A stretch of DNA of 64,000 nt from Selaginella moellendorffii (Eukaryota > Streptophyta > Lycopodiopsida > Selaginellales > Selaginellaceae), in the NCBI RefSeq assembly GCF_000143415.4, contig NW_003314302.1, positions 265,182 to 329,181 of the forward strand. The letters run 5' to 3'. The notes below the pieces were generated by a model, which searched no databases, had not been told where the DNA came from, and saw only the letters and a program-made list of their open reading frames with translations. Below, piece by piece: positions 1 through 10,490 of this stretch. The translations under genes and the position numbers were made by a program. Numbering within the stretch: the first letter of the stretch is position 1; the number at the start of each line of letters is the position of its first letter.

Positions 1-780
1 GAATGAGTAATGGGATTAAGATAGAGAAAATGTCTTTAATAGGTTTAGCGAGAACTAAACCAACAAAAGAGAGAGAACCACCATAGATGGTTGAATGAGT
101 TACTATGTTGGAAAGACTATGCTCCTTAGAGGATAGACAAGGCATGATGAGCTTTCGTTGTCAAACCATTAACGAATATTAGCTAGGTGCCAAGGATAGA
201 AAAGATAATACATACTAGTGTTACTTTATAAAATGGTTTATTGTTCAATGAGGATATTAAACTTCATTTATGGGTGGTGGAGTTGTGAGACACAAATCAC
301 AAATTCCCAGTGCCACGTGGTAGTGGCCGAAGTGGAAGCCAAACAAGAATAACACGTTTAGACTAAAAGATGTAACTTGAAAAGTCAAGAGCAGAAGAGG
401 AACTTTTAATGAAGTGCTCACAGAATGAGCACGAAGCGAGCAATAAGTGAGCTGGCATACCATGGGTTATGGTGTTGTGTGGGGCAAGGTGCGAAGGCTA
501 TGGGCAAGGCATGTGGAGGCACTCGGCCTGGTCCATATGGTGCAGCATGGTGCTCAACTTTGCTTGTATGGCACAGTGTAATGCTTAGTCCGGCCTACAT
601 GTTCTGGCCTACACGTGGTCCTAACTAGTGTGGCCCACATTGCACACCAAGGCTCTTGGCCTGGCCAATGTGGTGCAGCCCAGTTCACGTGGCAAGTGTG
701 GAGGTAGTGGTGTGGTGGTATGGAGGCCAATGCGACATGCAGTCTAGTTTGCATGGCGATCATGGAGGTGTTGTTGAGCA
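1..780 (+). mobile_element. Probable 3' end and LTR start of a decayed Ty3/gypsy-like element
   Basis: A purine-rich stretch at about 272-282 (GGGTGGTGGAG) is followed at 284 by a TG-starting sequence. The same arrangement, with similar bases before it, occurs at about 46875-46915, where it precedes the 3' LTR of the gypsy element in this window. This suggests that bases 1-283 are the tail of an internal region and that an LTR starts at 284. I could not fix the LTR end, and no coding domain is readable here. Bases 480-740 are richer in G and C, with repeated GGCC and CACGTGG motifs. The short open frames in the region have no recognisable domain. Confidence 0.35.
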
Positions 781-1570
781 ATCAACACTATGAGGGAGAG
801 AAGGAGAAAGAAATGACTTACTCTTGATGGCATTATTCTTAATATCGACAAATCCCATTGAGTCGCTCCCAATCTCCCACTCTACTTTCTGATGCTGGCA
901 GCTGCCCTAACTCTAACCTAACTTTCATTACAGCCATTTATTGTGGATGGAGTAAATCTCATATGTCCATTTCTTTATACAATTATTTGCTAGCAATCTA
1001 CAATTTCTACTCCGTTCTAGATTTAATCATGTGACAAAACTCCTTTTGAGTTATAACCTAATATGACTATGCTATAATGTGGAAATAATGTGACAGCCAC
1101 ATATGTGGAATTGATCACAATATGAAATTATAAATAAGAATTATGTGTTTTCTTGCACATCATAGAATCTTGTCATAAATATAAGGTTCTTAAAATCATA
1201 AATTTATATAATGTTTTTGCTTATTTTACATATTTGTATTATTCTCGTCCTATAAAGATGTTATTTCCAAAGTAATATGACAGATAATTTACTATAGATG
1301 ATAGATGATAGTACATATATGGAATATATTAAAATGATTTCAGAAGAATGTGATGATTTTTGGCTTTAATAAAGTACTAAAAATATGTACAATATTTAAT
1401 TTGTTTGGCAACAGTTGATCACATGTTTCTTTTGCACCTCGTGATAATCCTATGCTTGTATACTAGCTCCATAAGTCTGTTATCTGGAAGATCAATAAGG
1501 TCTAGCAAGACATAATGAATAGAAGTCATGGGTGTGTTCTCACTAGAAGCTATATACGTGTTCTTGTTCA

Positions 1571-1940
1571 AGACCTAGAATAATATCATTCTTATTTTTC
1601 ACATTATGGAGTATGTTTGAGGTGATATTTCTTTCTATTATGCCGAAAGGTAGTTTATATACTAACTTTGAGCATGTTTTTGAATTTGATGTATACAGAC
1701 TTTTAATATTGTACAACATAGTCCTCTATACTTTATATAGACCTTATTATAACAGCATTAATCAATGATAGATCCTAGAATAAAAACACCATTACTTTTC
1801 ACATAATGGCATATTAGTAATGGCACATGTTTGAGGTGACATTTTTTTTTGTTCTAGCTCTAAATACTCTACATGATAACTTTGAGCATGTTTTTGAATC
1901 CAATATAAAGATTCAAAGATAATATAGACTTTTGTAGCAC
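1571..1940. repeat. Diverged tandem duplication, unit about 200 bp
   Basis: Two segments starting near 1571 and 1770 share, in the same order, a CCTAGAATAA-type start, a CTTTTCACATAATGG-type stretch, a TTTGAGGTGA stretch and an AACTTTGAGCATGTTTTTGA stretch. The unit is about 200 bp and the copies are clearly diverged. The surrounding 1.0-2.0 kb is AT-rich and shows no gene. Confidence 0.6.
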
Positions 1941-1956
1941 ACGTGGTTTTGACCCT

Positions 1957-1985
1957 TTATCCTATGGTGATTTACCATAGGATAA
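1957..1985. repeat. Perfect 12-bp inverted repeat with 5-bp loop
   Basis: TTATCCTATGGT at 1957-1968 is followed by five bases and then its exact reverse complement at 1974-1985. It could form a short hairpin or be a protein-binding palindrome. Several CACGTG-type motifs follow at about 2030-2055. No gene adjoins it, so the role is unknown. Confidence 0.7.
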
Positions 1986-2399
1986 CACCACGAAGCAGAA
2001 CCTAAACCCTCTTTGTGCCATGTGACAAATGCCACGTGTCACATACCACGTGTCCATGCCATGTGTCCATAAGAACCCGAGGTTCAGGGCCTTGGGCCAC
2101 TGAACGAAGGAACGGTGCCAAACTCCCAAGCGTGATGCCAAGGAGTGATAGAACCGGACCACGGAGCAACTCCCGAGCATATTTGCGATTGCCATAAGCT
2201 GCTGATGCTAGGTTATAGGATTAGTATTTGACGAGCATTCTTCCATTTATCCGAGCAAAGTGTGATGAACACTTAAGCCGCATATAAGTGGGACAATAAC
2301 AACATTACAACTCCCATCATTGTTCACTTGCAAAGTACAAAGTGGATGAGTTTGTGTTAATCCATTTTCCCTATCTTACAGTACATAGTTTATCTAAGG

Positions 2400-2640
2400 G
2401 GCTCCTTGCTCAGTGGAAAGGACCGTATTAGGTGTTGCAGCAAATTGGACTTCAAGTTTATAAGGTTTGGCTTGACATCCAGTAGGCTAATCCTCCTGAA
2501 ATTGTGCATGTGCAACGGTTGAAATGCTTCATACAAAGGGATCAGGAACAATTAATACCACCTACAAATTTGCCAATGCCTCCTCTTGACGTTCCTTCAG
2601 ATCCTAGCGCATCTATAAGAGAAGCTTGATAGTCTTCCAT
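2400..2640 (+). mobile_element. Remnant of a Ty3/gypsy integrase C-terminal region
   Basis: Translation of about 2410-2530 gives a broken string with GPY, VLQQIG, YK and then PPEIVHVQRLK. This resembles the region after the gypsy integrase core, where a GPF/Y motif is followed by an H-V-S-x-L-K motif. In-frame stops break it, so it is a dead fragment. The following 2650-3050 bases are AT-rich and may include LTR sequence of the same element, but I could not define ends. Confidence 0.45.
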
Positions 2641-3154
2641 TATTCCTAGAGGAAGGGATGATGTGAGGTCCAAGTGTATAGCTACGATGCTATATACTAA
2701 TATTAGCATAGTGGGATTTTAGTAGCCGTTGGATTGGTTACCATTCGCTCCTATATATAAGTTAAGGTTTTTGGGATAATTGATATACACATTTTCTGTA
2801 TTCCCTTTCCATATTCCATGCACTCACATCTATTATGGCATATAATTAATATTTAAATTATTAAAACAATTTTTCTTTAGAACATTTTTATTTATTTAAT
2901 GTGTAAAAAGTTATGAAATTATTAGATTCACCATAACCTTAATATTTAAAAGTTTATAATATTTATATTAACTTACAATTCAAAACTAAACTCAACTCTT
3001 TAGCTCGTAAGCTCAAGAATGGTCCGCACTCATAGATGAGCAGTAGAGGCTACACCTCTACAATCTCTACCAACTAATTGGAAGAATGCAATTGAAAATT
3101 TACTTCTCCAACCAAAGATAACTTAGGAAGATGATATAAGGAATCTTTGCAATA

Positions 3155-6100
3155 TTGAGGTCATACAAAGTGAGAGAGTGGAAATGCCATAAGCTATGTA
3201 TGCTTCACAAACTCTTGGTGATGCCAAGGTGGCAAAACCACATGCAGCTGCAAATGCCTAGAAAGGGCAAAATTCTGTGGCATTTAGGCATGCTAAGCCT
3301 AGACTTGCCAAGAATCAATGTGTTACTGCGTGGAGGTGGGTGATTGGGCTCAAGATTGCACTACTCCGAAGCTTGTCAAGTGACTAGCTACGACGGCAAA
3401 GACCAATCTGTTCAAGAGTGATGGAATTACTATAGTAAATGAAGTTGGCAAAGAGTTTTACAATATATAGGCAATTGCAACACCAAGTAAGTGGCTCCTA
3501 AACTCTAGTTGTACTAATCTTATGGGCAATAAAAAGAGTCGTTTTGAGTGTTACTAGCTAAGCATTGGAAAATATAGTGTTCATTTAGGTGATAATACCA
3601 TTATCCCCATGGAAAGCATTGGGCAATTTTGGCTCTCACTTGATCATGAGAGGACCATGATATTCAATGGTGCCATGCATGTCTCCACCTTGTGACAAAA
3701 CTTAATATCTGTCGCTAAGATATGTGATCAAGATGCAATGGTAGTCTTTGATGCAAAAGAAGTCTCTTTGGTTGACTCTAGTGACTTTCATATGCTTGGT
3801 ACACAATTGCATCATGGGCCACTCATTGAGGACTTATACAAAATCACTACTGCCAACTAGGTTCAAGCCTTTCAAACCATGGAGGTAGTGTAAACTCCTG
3901 AGTTTAGACTTCTCAGGAGGTCACCCAGCCTAGTACTATTTTAACCCAATGATGCTTAACCCAAATATCCCAAGACCCTTAACTAATTAGAAAAGGGGGT
4001 GCATTCTTGTTCATGGGCCCTTTCCCTCTATATTTGAACCCCATGGACTGTCTCTCAAGTCGTTCTCTTTAGTTGCTTACAGGTAGATTCTAGTGTAGAG
4101 CTCTGGCACAAGAGACTTAGTCATATGCATTACCAATTTTTTCAATAAATGAAATCCCAAGATATTGTTACTGAATTGGACTTTCGACATATTTACATTT
4201 TGTGAAGTTTGTGTTCTAACAAGCATCACCACCAAAATTTCTCACCAAGAAAGCATCAAGCAATTGGACTTTTAAACTTGGTCCATTCTAATCTTTGTGT
4301 CCCTATGGACATGCCAAGCCATGATGGTACAAAATATTTTTATTGAAAACTAAGGAAGAAGAGAAAAACTCTATTACTCAGATATCATCATTGCTATATA
4401 TGCACAGGTGAGAGTCGTGATCTCTAAATCCACCACATCTCAGCCATACAGTGATCTCAGATGTACTACATCCTCACACCCCCACTCAGCCGAGATCATG
4501 TTATGATGTAGGCATATGACTACAAGCCATAGCCCGTTACACCCTTTAGCAAAATGGTGTTGCAAAAAGGAAAAATCACACTCTTGTTAATATTGCTTGT
4601 GCTTTGTTAGCTAATGCACATCTTGATAAGACATTTTGGCAAAAGGCCATAGCCACAATAAGCCACAACAAAATCCTTCTTTCATTGCTGAAACTTAACT
4701 TGTTCTTTTGATCCCACTTATGGAAAATGGTCCATTTTTGCCTCTACCTTTAGATCCTATTCATGAGTTGCCACTAGAGATTCCACTAGGGAATCCTCCA
4801 CTTCTAGATATGCCTGAATCAACTGATGCTCTCCTCCAGTTGAGGACAAGCCTCCGACACCTCCACCACCTTGTCAACATTATGGCATGCTTGATCCGAT
4901 GCCAATTCTTGATCACCCCCAGGACATCAGCCCTTATTGAAAGTCCAGGAAAATGCTGAAGAAGATGCTACAAAGCTTAATGACTTTTGTGGCCTTATCA
5001 TTGTTGGCATCCCCATGACCTATTATGAGGCTATCTCAAGACCTGAGGCTCCATCTTGGATGGAAGCTATTGAGGAAGAAGTTAGTTCCATTCAGGTTAA
5101 CAACACTTATGTTCTAGTGGATTCAGCACCACCGAGACAACATGTTTTGGATCCAAAAGTATGGGAAAGATGGTCAAGTGGTATGTTATAAAGCACGATT
5201 TATTGTTCACAGATTTTAGTCCATGGGCTTGACTATGATGAAACATTTTCAATGGCCAGCCTCCATACCCTTTTTGCACTTGCAAATGGCAAGTCCACCA
5301 TATGGATGTCAAAACAGCATTCTTAAATAGGGATTTGCAAGAGATCTTGGTTTTGAGGAGGAAAGCTTTATATGGCTTAAAATAGAGCTCCCTTGTTTAG
5401 TATCAAAAATTTGCCACCCTACATGCTCAGGGTTTTAGTTGCTAGCATGCTAATCACAATGTGTATGTGAATGGTCATGCTAAGAGCATGCTTATTGTGG
5501 CCCTCTACATTGATGATTTACTCATCATGGGTGATGACATCAATGCCATTGCTGCTCTAAAAGCTGCTCTCAACTAGCAATTCCAAATGAAGGACCTTGG
5601 CCAAGACTCTTACTTTCTTAGCTTTGAGGTCACATGCAATCCTGAGTCTGGTGGCTATATGCTTAGCCAACTATATAAGATCAAAGTCTTCCTAGATCGT
5701 GATTGCCACCCCATCAAGACCCTGATAGTTGTTGGTGCTATTGACCTCATAGTTGAGTAGTCTAGTGAGCCTCTACCCACTAGGATTCCCTATTGGCATC
5801 TCATTAGTTGCCTCACATATTTGGCCATGATGACTTGCCCGAACATCACATATGCAACTATTGCCTTGAGTCAGTGCAATACATCACCAACCATCATACA
5901 TTAACAAGCTGCCAAGTATATTGTCAGATACCTCCTGGGCACTATAGACTGCAACATTGCTTATTTAGGGGGTGATGCATTATTGACATGTTACATGAAT
6001 GCTAACTTTGTCAACAAAGGTCATCATTCAACTTCTAGCATTTGCCTTTCCTTCTCAGGAGGTGCCATGGCATGGGCCTCCAAGTGACAATCTGTGGTGG

Positions 6101-6480
6101 CACTTTCTAGTGCAGAAGCAAAGTACATCTCACTCATTACTGGTAGCAGGGACAGGGACATGGTCTAGGCCCAAGGGTTACTTGCTGAGCTGGGATGTGC
6201 ACAGGCCCCACTACTTCTTGATGTGACAACTGAAGCAGCATTGCCATGTCCAAGAACCCTGTCCACCATGCTCGCTCAAAGCACATTAAGTTCAATTTCA
6301 CTATGTGCATGAGTTGGCTGAAGGTGGCACCCTGGCAGTCCAACATCTTGAGACACAGGACATGCCAGCCGACCTTCTCACCAAGCTATTGGGGCCACAC
6401 CAGTTTCAGCTCCTACGCAACAGATTTGGTTTGGTGAGTGGCTTCGGTTTGAAAGACACTAGGGCTTCCTGTTGTCTGCA
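3155..6480 (+). mobile_element. Degenerate Ty1/copia retrotransposon internal region
   Basis: Copia polyprotein domains appear in the usual order, broken by many stops and frame changes. A protease-like segment with LISVAKICDQ lies near 3690-3740. A GAG-pre-integrase motif with LWHKRLSHMH lies near 4100-4130. The start of reverse transcriptase (YYEAISRPEAPSWMEAIEEE) lies near 5005-5085. The catalytic YIDDLL motif is at about 5508-5525. An RNase H segment with SSAEAKYI lies near 6105-6135, and the usual C-terminal tail ends near 6480. An integrase core can only be guessed at between 4.3 and 4.9 kb. No long frame remains, so the element is not autonomous. Its LTRs were not identified. A solo LTR has inserted into the GAG-pre-integrase part. 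Confidence 0.85.
3889..4081 (-). mobile_element. Solo LTR (193 bp) with 5-bp target site duplication
   Basis: The segment begins TG and ends CA, and its first and last bases are near inverted copies (TGTAAAC and GCTTACA). It is bounded on both sides by GGTAG (3884-3888 and 4082-4086), a 5-bp target duplication as expected for LTR integration. Related copies lie at 22504-22662 and, in the opposite orientation, at 23840-24034. The 23840 copy is followed by a tRNA-iMet type primer site on the plus strand, so this copy runs on the minus strand. The host copia frame continues across the insertion if the insert and one target copy are ignored. Confidence 0.85.
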
Positions 6481-6498
6481 ATTGATCCTCACTATTGT

Positions 6499-6726
6499 CT
6501 ACAGACCACGACTCATGCAACCGGGTAAGCTTCTCCAGTGAGTGGCATCCTCAATGAGTGACTTCCATCGCTTGCTTACAACCTTGCAGTAGACAAGGTC
6601 TGGAATGGGGAGCCACGCCAAGATCCAGCAGATGCACTCGTCAGGTAGCTCCTTACACTCGAAACTCTCAGGAAACAAAAAGGCGAGGCAAACACGCAGC
6701 CCGGCCAACATCTCGAAGCAAAACAA
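6499..6726 (-). pseudogene. F-box domain gene fragment
   Basis: The minus strand encodes about 75 residues containing LPDECICWILAWLPIPDL followed by a hydrophobic and basic stretch with SKRWKSLI. This is a typical F-box, the SKP1-binding motif of SCF ubiquitin ligases. The frame stops soon after the F-box, within about 50 bases of the end of the copia element at 6480, and no LRR, Kelch or other substrate-binding part follows. I read it as a gene end cut off by the retrotransposon, not a whole gene. A short functional F-box protein cannot be excluded. Confidence 0.6.
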
Positions 6727-7285
6727 GACGAGGCCTTAAACTTTAAGTGGTTGGAATTATATTTTCTCGAATCCACTTGTATTGCGATAGCAGCGCCCAG
6801 ATGCCGTGTCCTCGTCCAAGAGGGAGAGAGATTTCTCGGTGGAGCAATGGGATTTGGAGGCCACTGCGGCTTCTCCCACGGTTGTGACCCCGATGATGAG
6901 CCTCTACAATGCCATTGCGACGGCCGAGCTCAAGTTCCCACGTATCTCTTGGTCCTCGGCATCCCCCATTCTCGAGGGATTTGCCCAGTCAATTCGCGGG
7001 AGCTAGATTGAAACAGGTGAGCAATCTCTCTCATCTATAGATCATTTGGTAACAAGATGGCTTTCACGGGTCCCCTCCCCAATCTCATACAGTGGTCCCG
7101 AGAGGCTGCGAAAAGGGAAACTACAGTGGAAGGCTTTCATCCAGTGAATAAAATGCCTCTTTTCACTTTTTCAATTCTGTTGCAGTCATAGTTGGCTAGT
7201 CGATCAATTCATCAAGTGCAGGGTTTTTTTGCTTTTCTTTATCTGTTTCTCCAGGGTGGCGAGCTCGCATCTACCTCGTACGAAA

Positions 7286-8103
7286 ATGTTCGTACGACCA
7301 AAGCCACCTATACATGTGGAAATTGGGGCCCCAAAACTTAGGACAATCTTGGCTCACAAGCGCAAAGCTGGCGAGGATGAAGCGTGCGTCGCGAACAAGA
7401 AGGTGTGTGGTGGTGGTGTAGGAGTCAGATTAGGAAAACCATGGCAGAAATGGGCCATTACCATTTGTACTCGTGAGCGAGGACTTGATGAAATAAAAGC
7501 ATCTTCTCCTTGGAATGTATTCACTGATGGTTCCTTCGATAAAGAGTCGCTCTCGGCAGGGTACGGCGTCTACTTCCCGTCGGCAGAGCAGTCCCACAAA
7601 GGGACGGGCACGGCTGTGCAAGTCCCGCAGGAGAACGGCTGGTGCAAAAACGGGAACCCTATCGTCGACAGCCTCATCGTGTCTTCGCTCAACATGGAGC
7701 TTCTTGCGATACACGACTCCATCGCGGCGGTGCAGCTGTACAGGGCTCGAGGTTACTGGCAGTCCAACAAGCTGAATATCTACACGGACAGTTTGCAGTC
7801 GCTAAAGCTGTTGCAGTTTGCGCAGTGCCGGCCTGAGCACCCCGACTGCATCCAGCTCAAGCCGCTCCTGCAGTGCATCGTTGGTGCGGCAGCAAAGAGC
7901 GGGATCGGCTGTGCAAAGTCAAGGTGCACGACAAGGTATATGAGAATAATGTAGCGGACGGGCTCGCCAGGAGAGGGCGCCAACTCGAGGGGAGGAAGAT
8001 CCAGTGGTTCCACGCAGAAAGGTCTGCTAAGTCGACCAGCGATTGTGAAATTGTGAAATATAGTGAGATTGAAGTAATAGCTATTTCTCTCCCTTTTTCT
8101 TGA
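7286..8103 (+). pseudogene. RNase H-like domain gene with a frameshift
   Basis: From the methionine at 7286 the frame gives a basic N-terminal part, then an RNase H fold: NVFTDGSFD with the first catalytic Asp, NMELLAIHDS with the Glu, and NIYTDSLQSLK with the second Asp. The next expected part, KVKVHDKVYENNVADGLARRG with the last Asp, is in a different frame from 7873 on. The change lies near 7890-7930 and equals one missing base or two extra bases. All four acidic positions are present, so the lesion is recent or a sequence error. An acceptor-like CTCCAG at 7249-7254 and a donor-like AACAG|GTGAGC at about 7015 suggest a 5' intron, with an upstream exon of uncertain frame at about 6750-7015. 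The gene could be a plant RNase H1-type gene or a retroelement-derived domain. Confidence 0.55.
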
Positions 8104-8260
8104 AAAGGCTTGTTAACTATTATTTTCAATATAGTGATACATTAATAATTATTTTGATTTTGTTAGCTGATCAAATTTATTTTATTTTTCTTGTAACTAA
8201 TAAATAAAAAATGTTAACTACCATACAACAGTAAGCTTTAGGGTTAGATAGCGAGAAGAG

Positions 8261-8333
8261 CGCGCTGGACAGGGTTGGAACCTGTGACTTTCTGCTCCGG
8301 AAACAGACGCTCTATCCACTGAGCTACATGCGC
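8261..8333 (-). tRNA. tRNA-Arg (CCG anticodon)
   Basis: The minus strand folds into a cloverleaf of 73 bases. The D arm is GCTC/GAGC, the anticodon arm is TCTGT-TTCCGGA-GCAGA with anticodon CCG, and the T arm is a perfect ACAGG-TTCCAAC-CCTGT. The acceptor stem pairs at positions 1-4 and 7 but mismatches at 5 and 6, which is unusual. There is no intron. A run of T suitable as a pol III stop occurs about 50 bases downstream on the minus strand near 8210. The two mismatches leave some chance that it is a weak or decaying copy. Confidence 0.85.
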
Positions 8334-8444
8334 TTTACACGTCATCCATTTGTTAGATTTTCATTTAGTTAACACAGAGAGTGAAAGATAAGATTGATCT
8401 ACAAAAAACCCGGGCTCGGGATTCTGGAATTACGGTACAAGCTC

Positions 8445-10264
8445 TCAAAAATACCTATTGGAGGAAGCAAAGTCCATGGCCGCTCGGGCCTTGGCTCTGC
8501 TTAAGTCGATGCCCATTAACCGACCTTCGTCCTCGGTTATAATCTCGATGTCTCTCATGTCTCTCTTGAGCACACCAGCGAGACGTGATATAGCTTCAGT
8601 TTGCTTGCGTAGAACCTGGAATATAAACACGCCCCGATAAGAATGGAGAGCTACCATTGGAAACAAAAGACTGCACCTCTTGAATGTCAGTCAAGCTTTG
8701 CTCGTCGAGCTGGCCTGGTAGAAACGATGCATTTCCTACGCCTGCGCGCAGGCGTGAAATCGACAAGACCGAGTCAACTTTCCTTGGAAGCTCTGTCGTT
8801 GGCTGGAGCTGAGAAGGTAAAAGGCACTCTTAAGTTCCTACGTCGTATCAAAGAAAGACTTACTTGTCGTGCCAGAGTTCGTAACTTTTCTCCCAGAAGT
8901 GTTTCGGACCTTGTCAAAGGCATCCGTAAACCCTTCGCTTCAAGCATTTCGATTATCCTCGTAAGCTGGAAAAAGGAAAACAAGTTAGAAACCCCCACGC
9001 TCTTGGAAAAACTAAACAGACCTTTAACAGCTTCCGTTGCAGCTGCTGCTCCTTGAGTCTTAACCGTTGGAGCCAAGGTAACGTGACGACCTGGAAATGT
9101 CTTTGCAACTGCGAAAAAACGGGAGAGCTAAATTGCAAGGCACAGTGGCATCCAAAGCTCACCAGCTTCACGTTGCTTTCAGTAGCCTGCAGCCTGTTCG
9201 TATCTGAAGAGATTGCCTCGTCTTGCAGCTGCCTCCCGACACATGTCAGCCTAAAAACGATTGTAACAGAAATTTCAACTCAAGGGAAACGTCACCTGAA
9301 GTCGCTTCGAAAGGTCTTTGAATCCCAACAGCAGCTCTGGGTATAGCCGCTCCCGATCTTCGGTTCCCATCGTCTCAAGCTTGCTCATCACTTCGGCCCA
9401 CATGATCTAGGAAAAAAGAGAAGCAAAATGTTACGGATATACTCTAAATCATGATTCATCTTTACATCAGAAACGCCTGGAGGTTTGAATCGCTGAGAAG
9501 GCTCCGTGACACTAAGCAAAAGATGCTGCATACAAAATGGTTGTGAGTCTCACAGCATAATACACTTCTCTTACCTTGAATGCGTAACAAGAATTAGCAG
9601 GGTCCTCCCTATAGGCGTCACAAATCGCCTGTATAGAACCAGCAAGCACTAGTCAGAGTAAGAAGGTAGCTAAACCGAGTCTAATCCTTGCCTGGATTTC
9701 CCTCTCCGGAAGCGGTACTGCCAAAGGTGCGACAGGAGCCATCTGTGTCGTCAACTGGCCTGGGAACATCGGCTGCTGTGGAGGCTGACCAAAGCCAGGA
9801 GTTTGGCCAAACGGCGGAGCTGGAGTTCCAAACATGGACGAAGAAGGCTGTGCTTGGCCGAACAGGGAGCTGCTTTGAGTTTGTCCAAACAGTGACGAAG
9901 AGCCTGGAGAGTCCAAACTGTGAACAAACAGAAGAAGGAAGAAAAAATACATACTTGGCGTGCCGAACAAGGATGTGCTTCCAAATGCTGGTGTGCTGCT
10001 CAAACCAAACGCTGGAGTGGATGGAGTCGTGCTACCAAAAACTGGAGTCGAGCTTCCAAATGCCGGGCTTCCAAAAACTGGAGTGCTGCTACCAAACGCC
10101 GGCGTCGAAGCTCCAAAGGCTGGAGCCGTCGGCGTCTGGGTCGGGGTTGAGCCAAACACCGGGGTTGAGGATCCAAAAGCCGGTGTGGAGCTTCCAAACA
10201 GTCCACCACTCGACGCGCCGCCGAATGCCGGGCTCGATCCGAAAAGACTGCCCCCTCCAAACAT
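8445..10264 (-). CDS. NUP54: Nucleoporin NUP54
   Basis: This encodes a nuclear pore central-channel protein of the NUP62-NUP58-NUP54 subcomplex. The start at 10264 gives MFGGGSLFGSS, typical of this family; a longer frame upstream to 10423 is basic and unlike it, so I prefer 10264. Exon 1 (to 9955) is a run of FG repeats such as AFGSSTPVFGS, followed by GQ-rich FG repeats. Later exons give the conserved alpha-helical part: AICDAYREDPANSCYAFK near 9629-9576, then IMWAEVMSKLETMG, and a C-terminal coiled coil with LRKQTEAISRLAGVLKRDM. There are at least seven exons with short introns. The intron starting at 9691 seems to use a GC donor (CCAG|GCAAGG). The stop is at 8445. The gene is divergent from the next gene with 226 bp between start codons, and that gap contains an AAACCCTA motif near 10440. 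Confidence 0.9.
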
Positions 10265-10490
10265 CGAGCTGCAAGAAATGCCGGAAATCCTACGAAATCC
10301 TTCCCCGAAAAGAGAGAAAGATCGAGCGATCTTACCCGGTGGAAGCTGGAGTCTGCGGCGTGAACAATCCAGCGCCAGATCCGAGGGCCGTGGAGGGAGC
10401 CGCGGGCGTCGACGGCGTCCCAAAGAACGACATGACTATAAACCCTAGCGTGAACCCTCGCCTTGGAGAATATTTCAGAGAATATGCCTT

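Noticed and set aside
425-781. Overlapping frames on both strands near the left edge
   Set aside because: No domain; the region is better explained as LTR or repeat sequence.
9960-10448. 162-codon plus-strand frame of LPNAG/PKTGV repeats
   Set aside because: It is another mirror of the FG repeats, not a gene.
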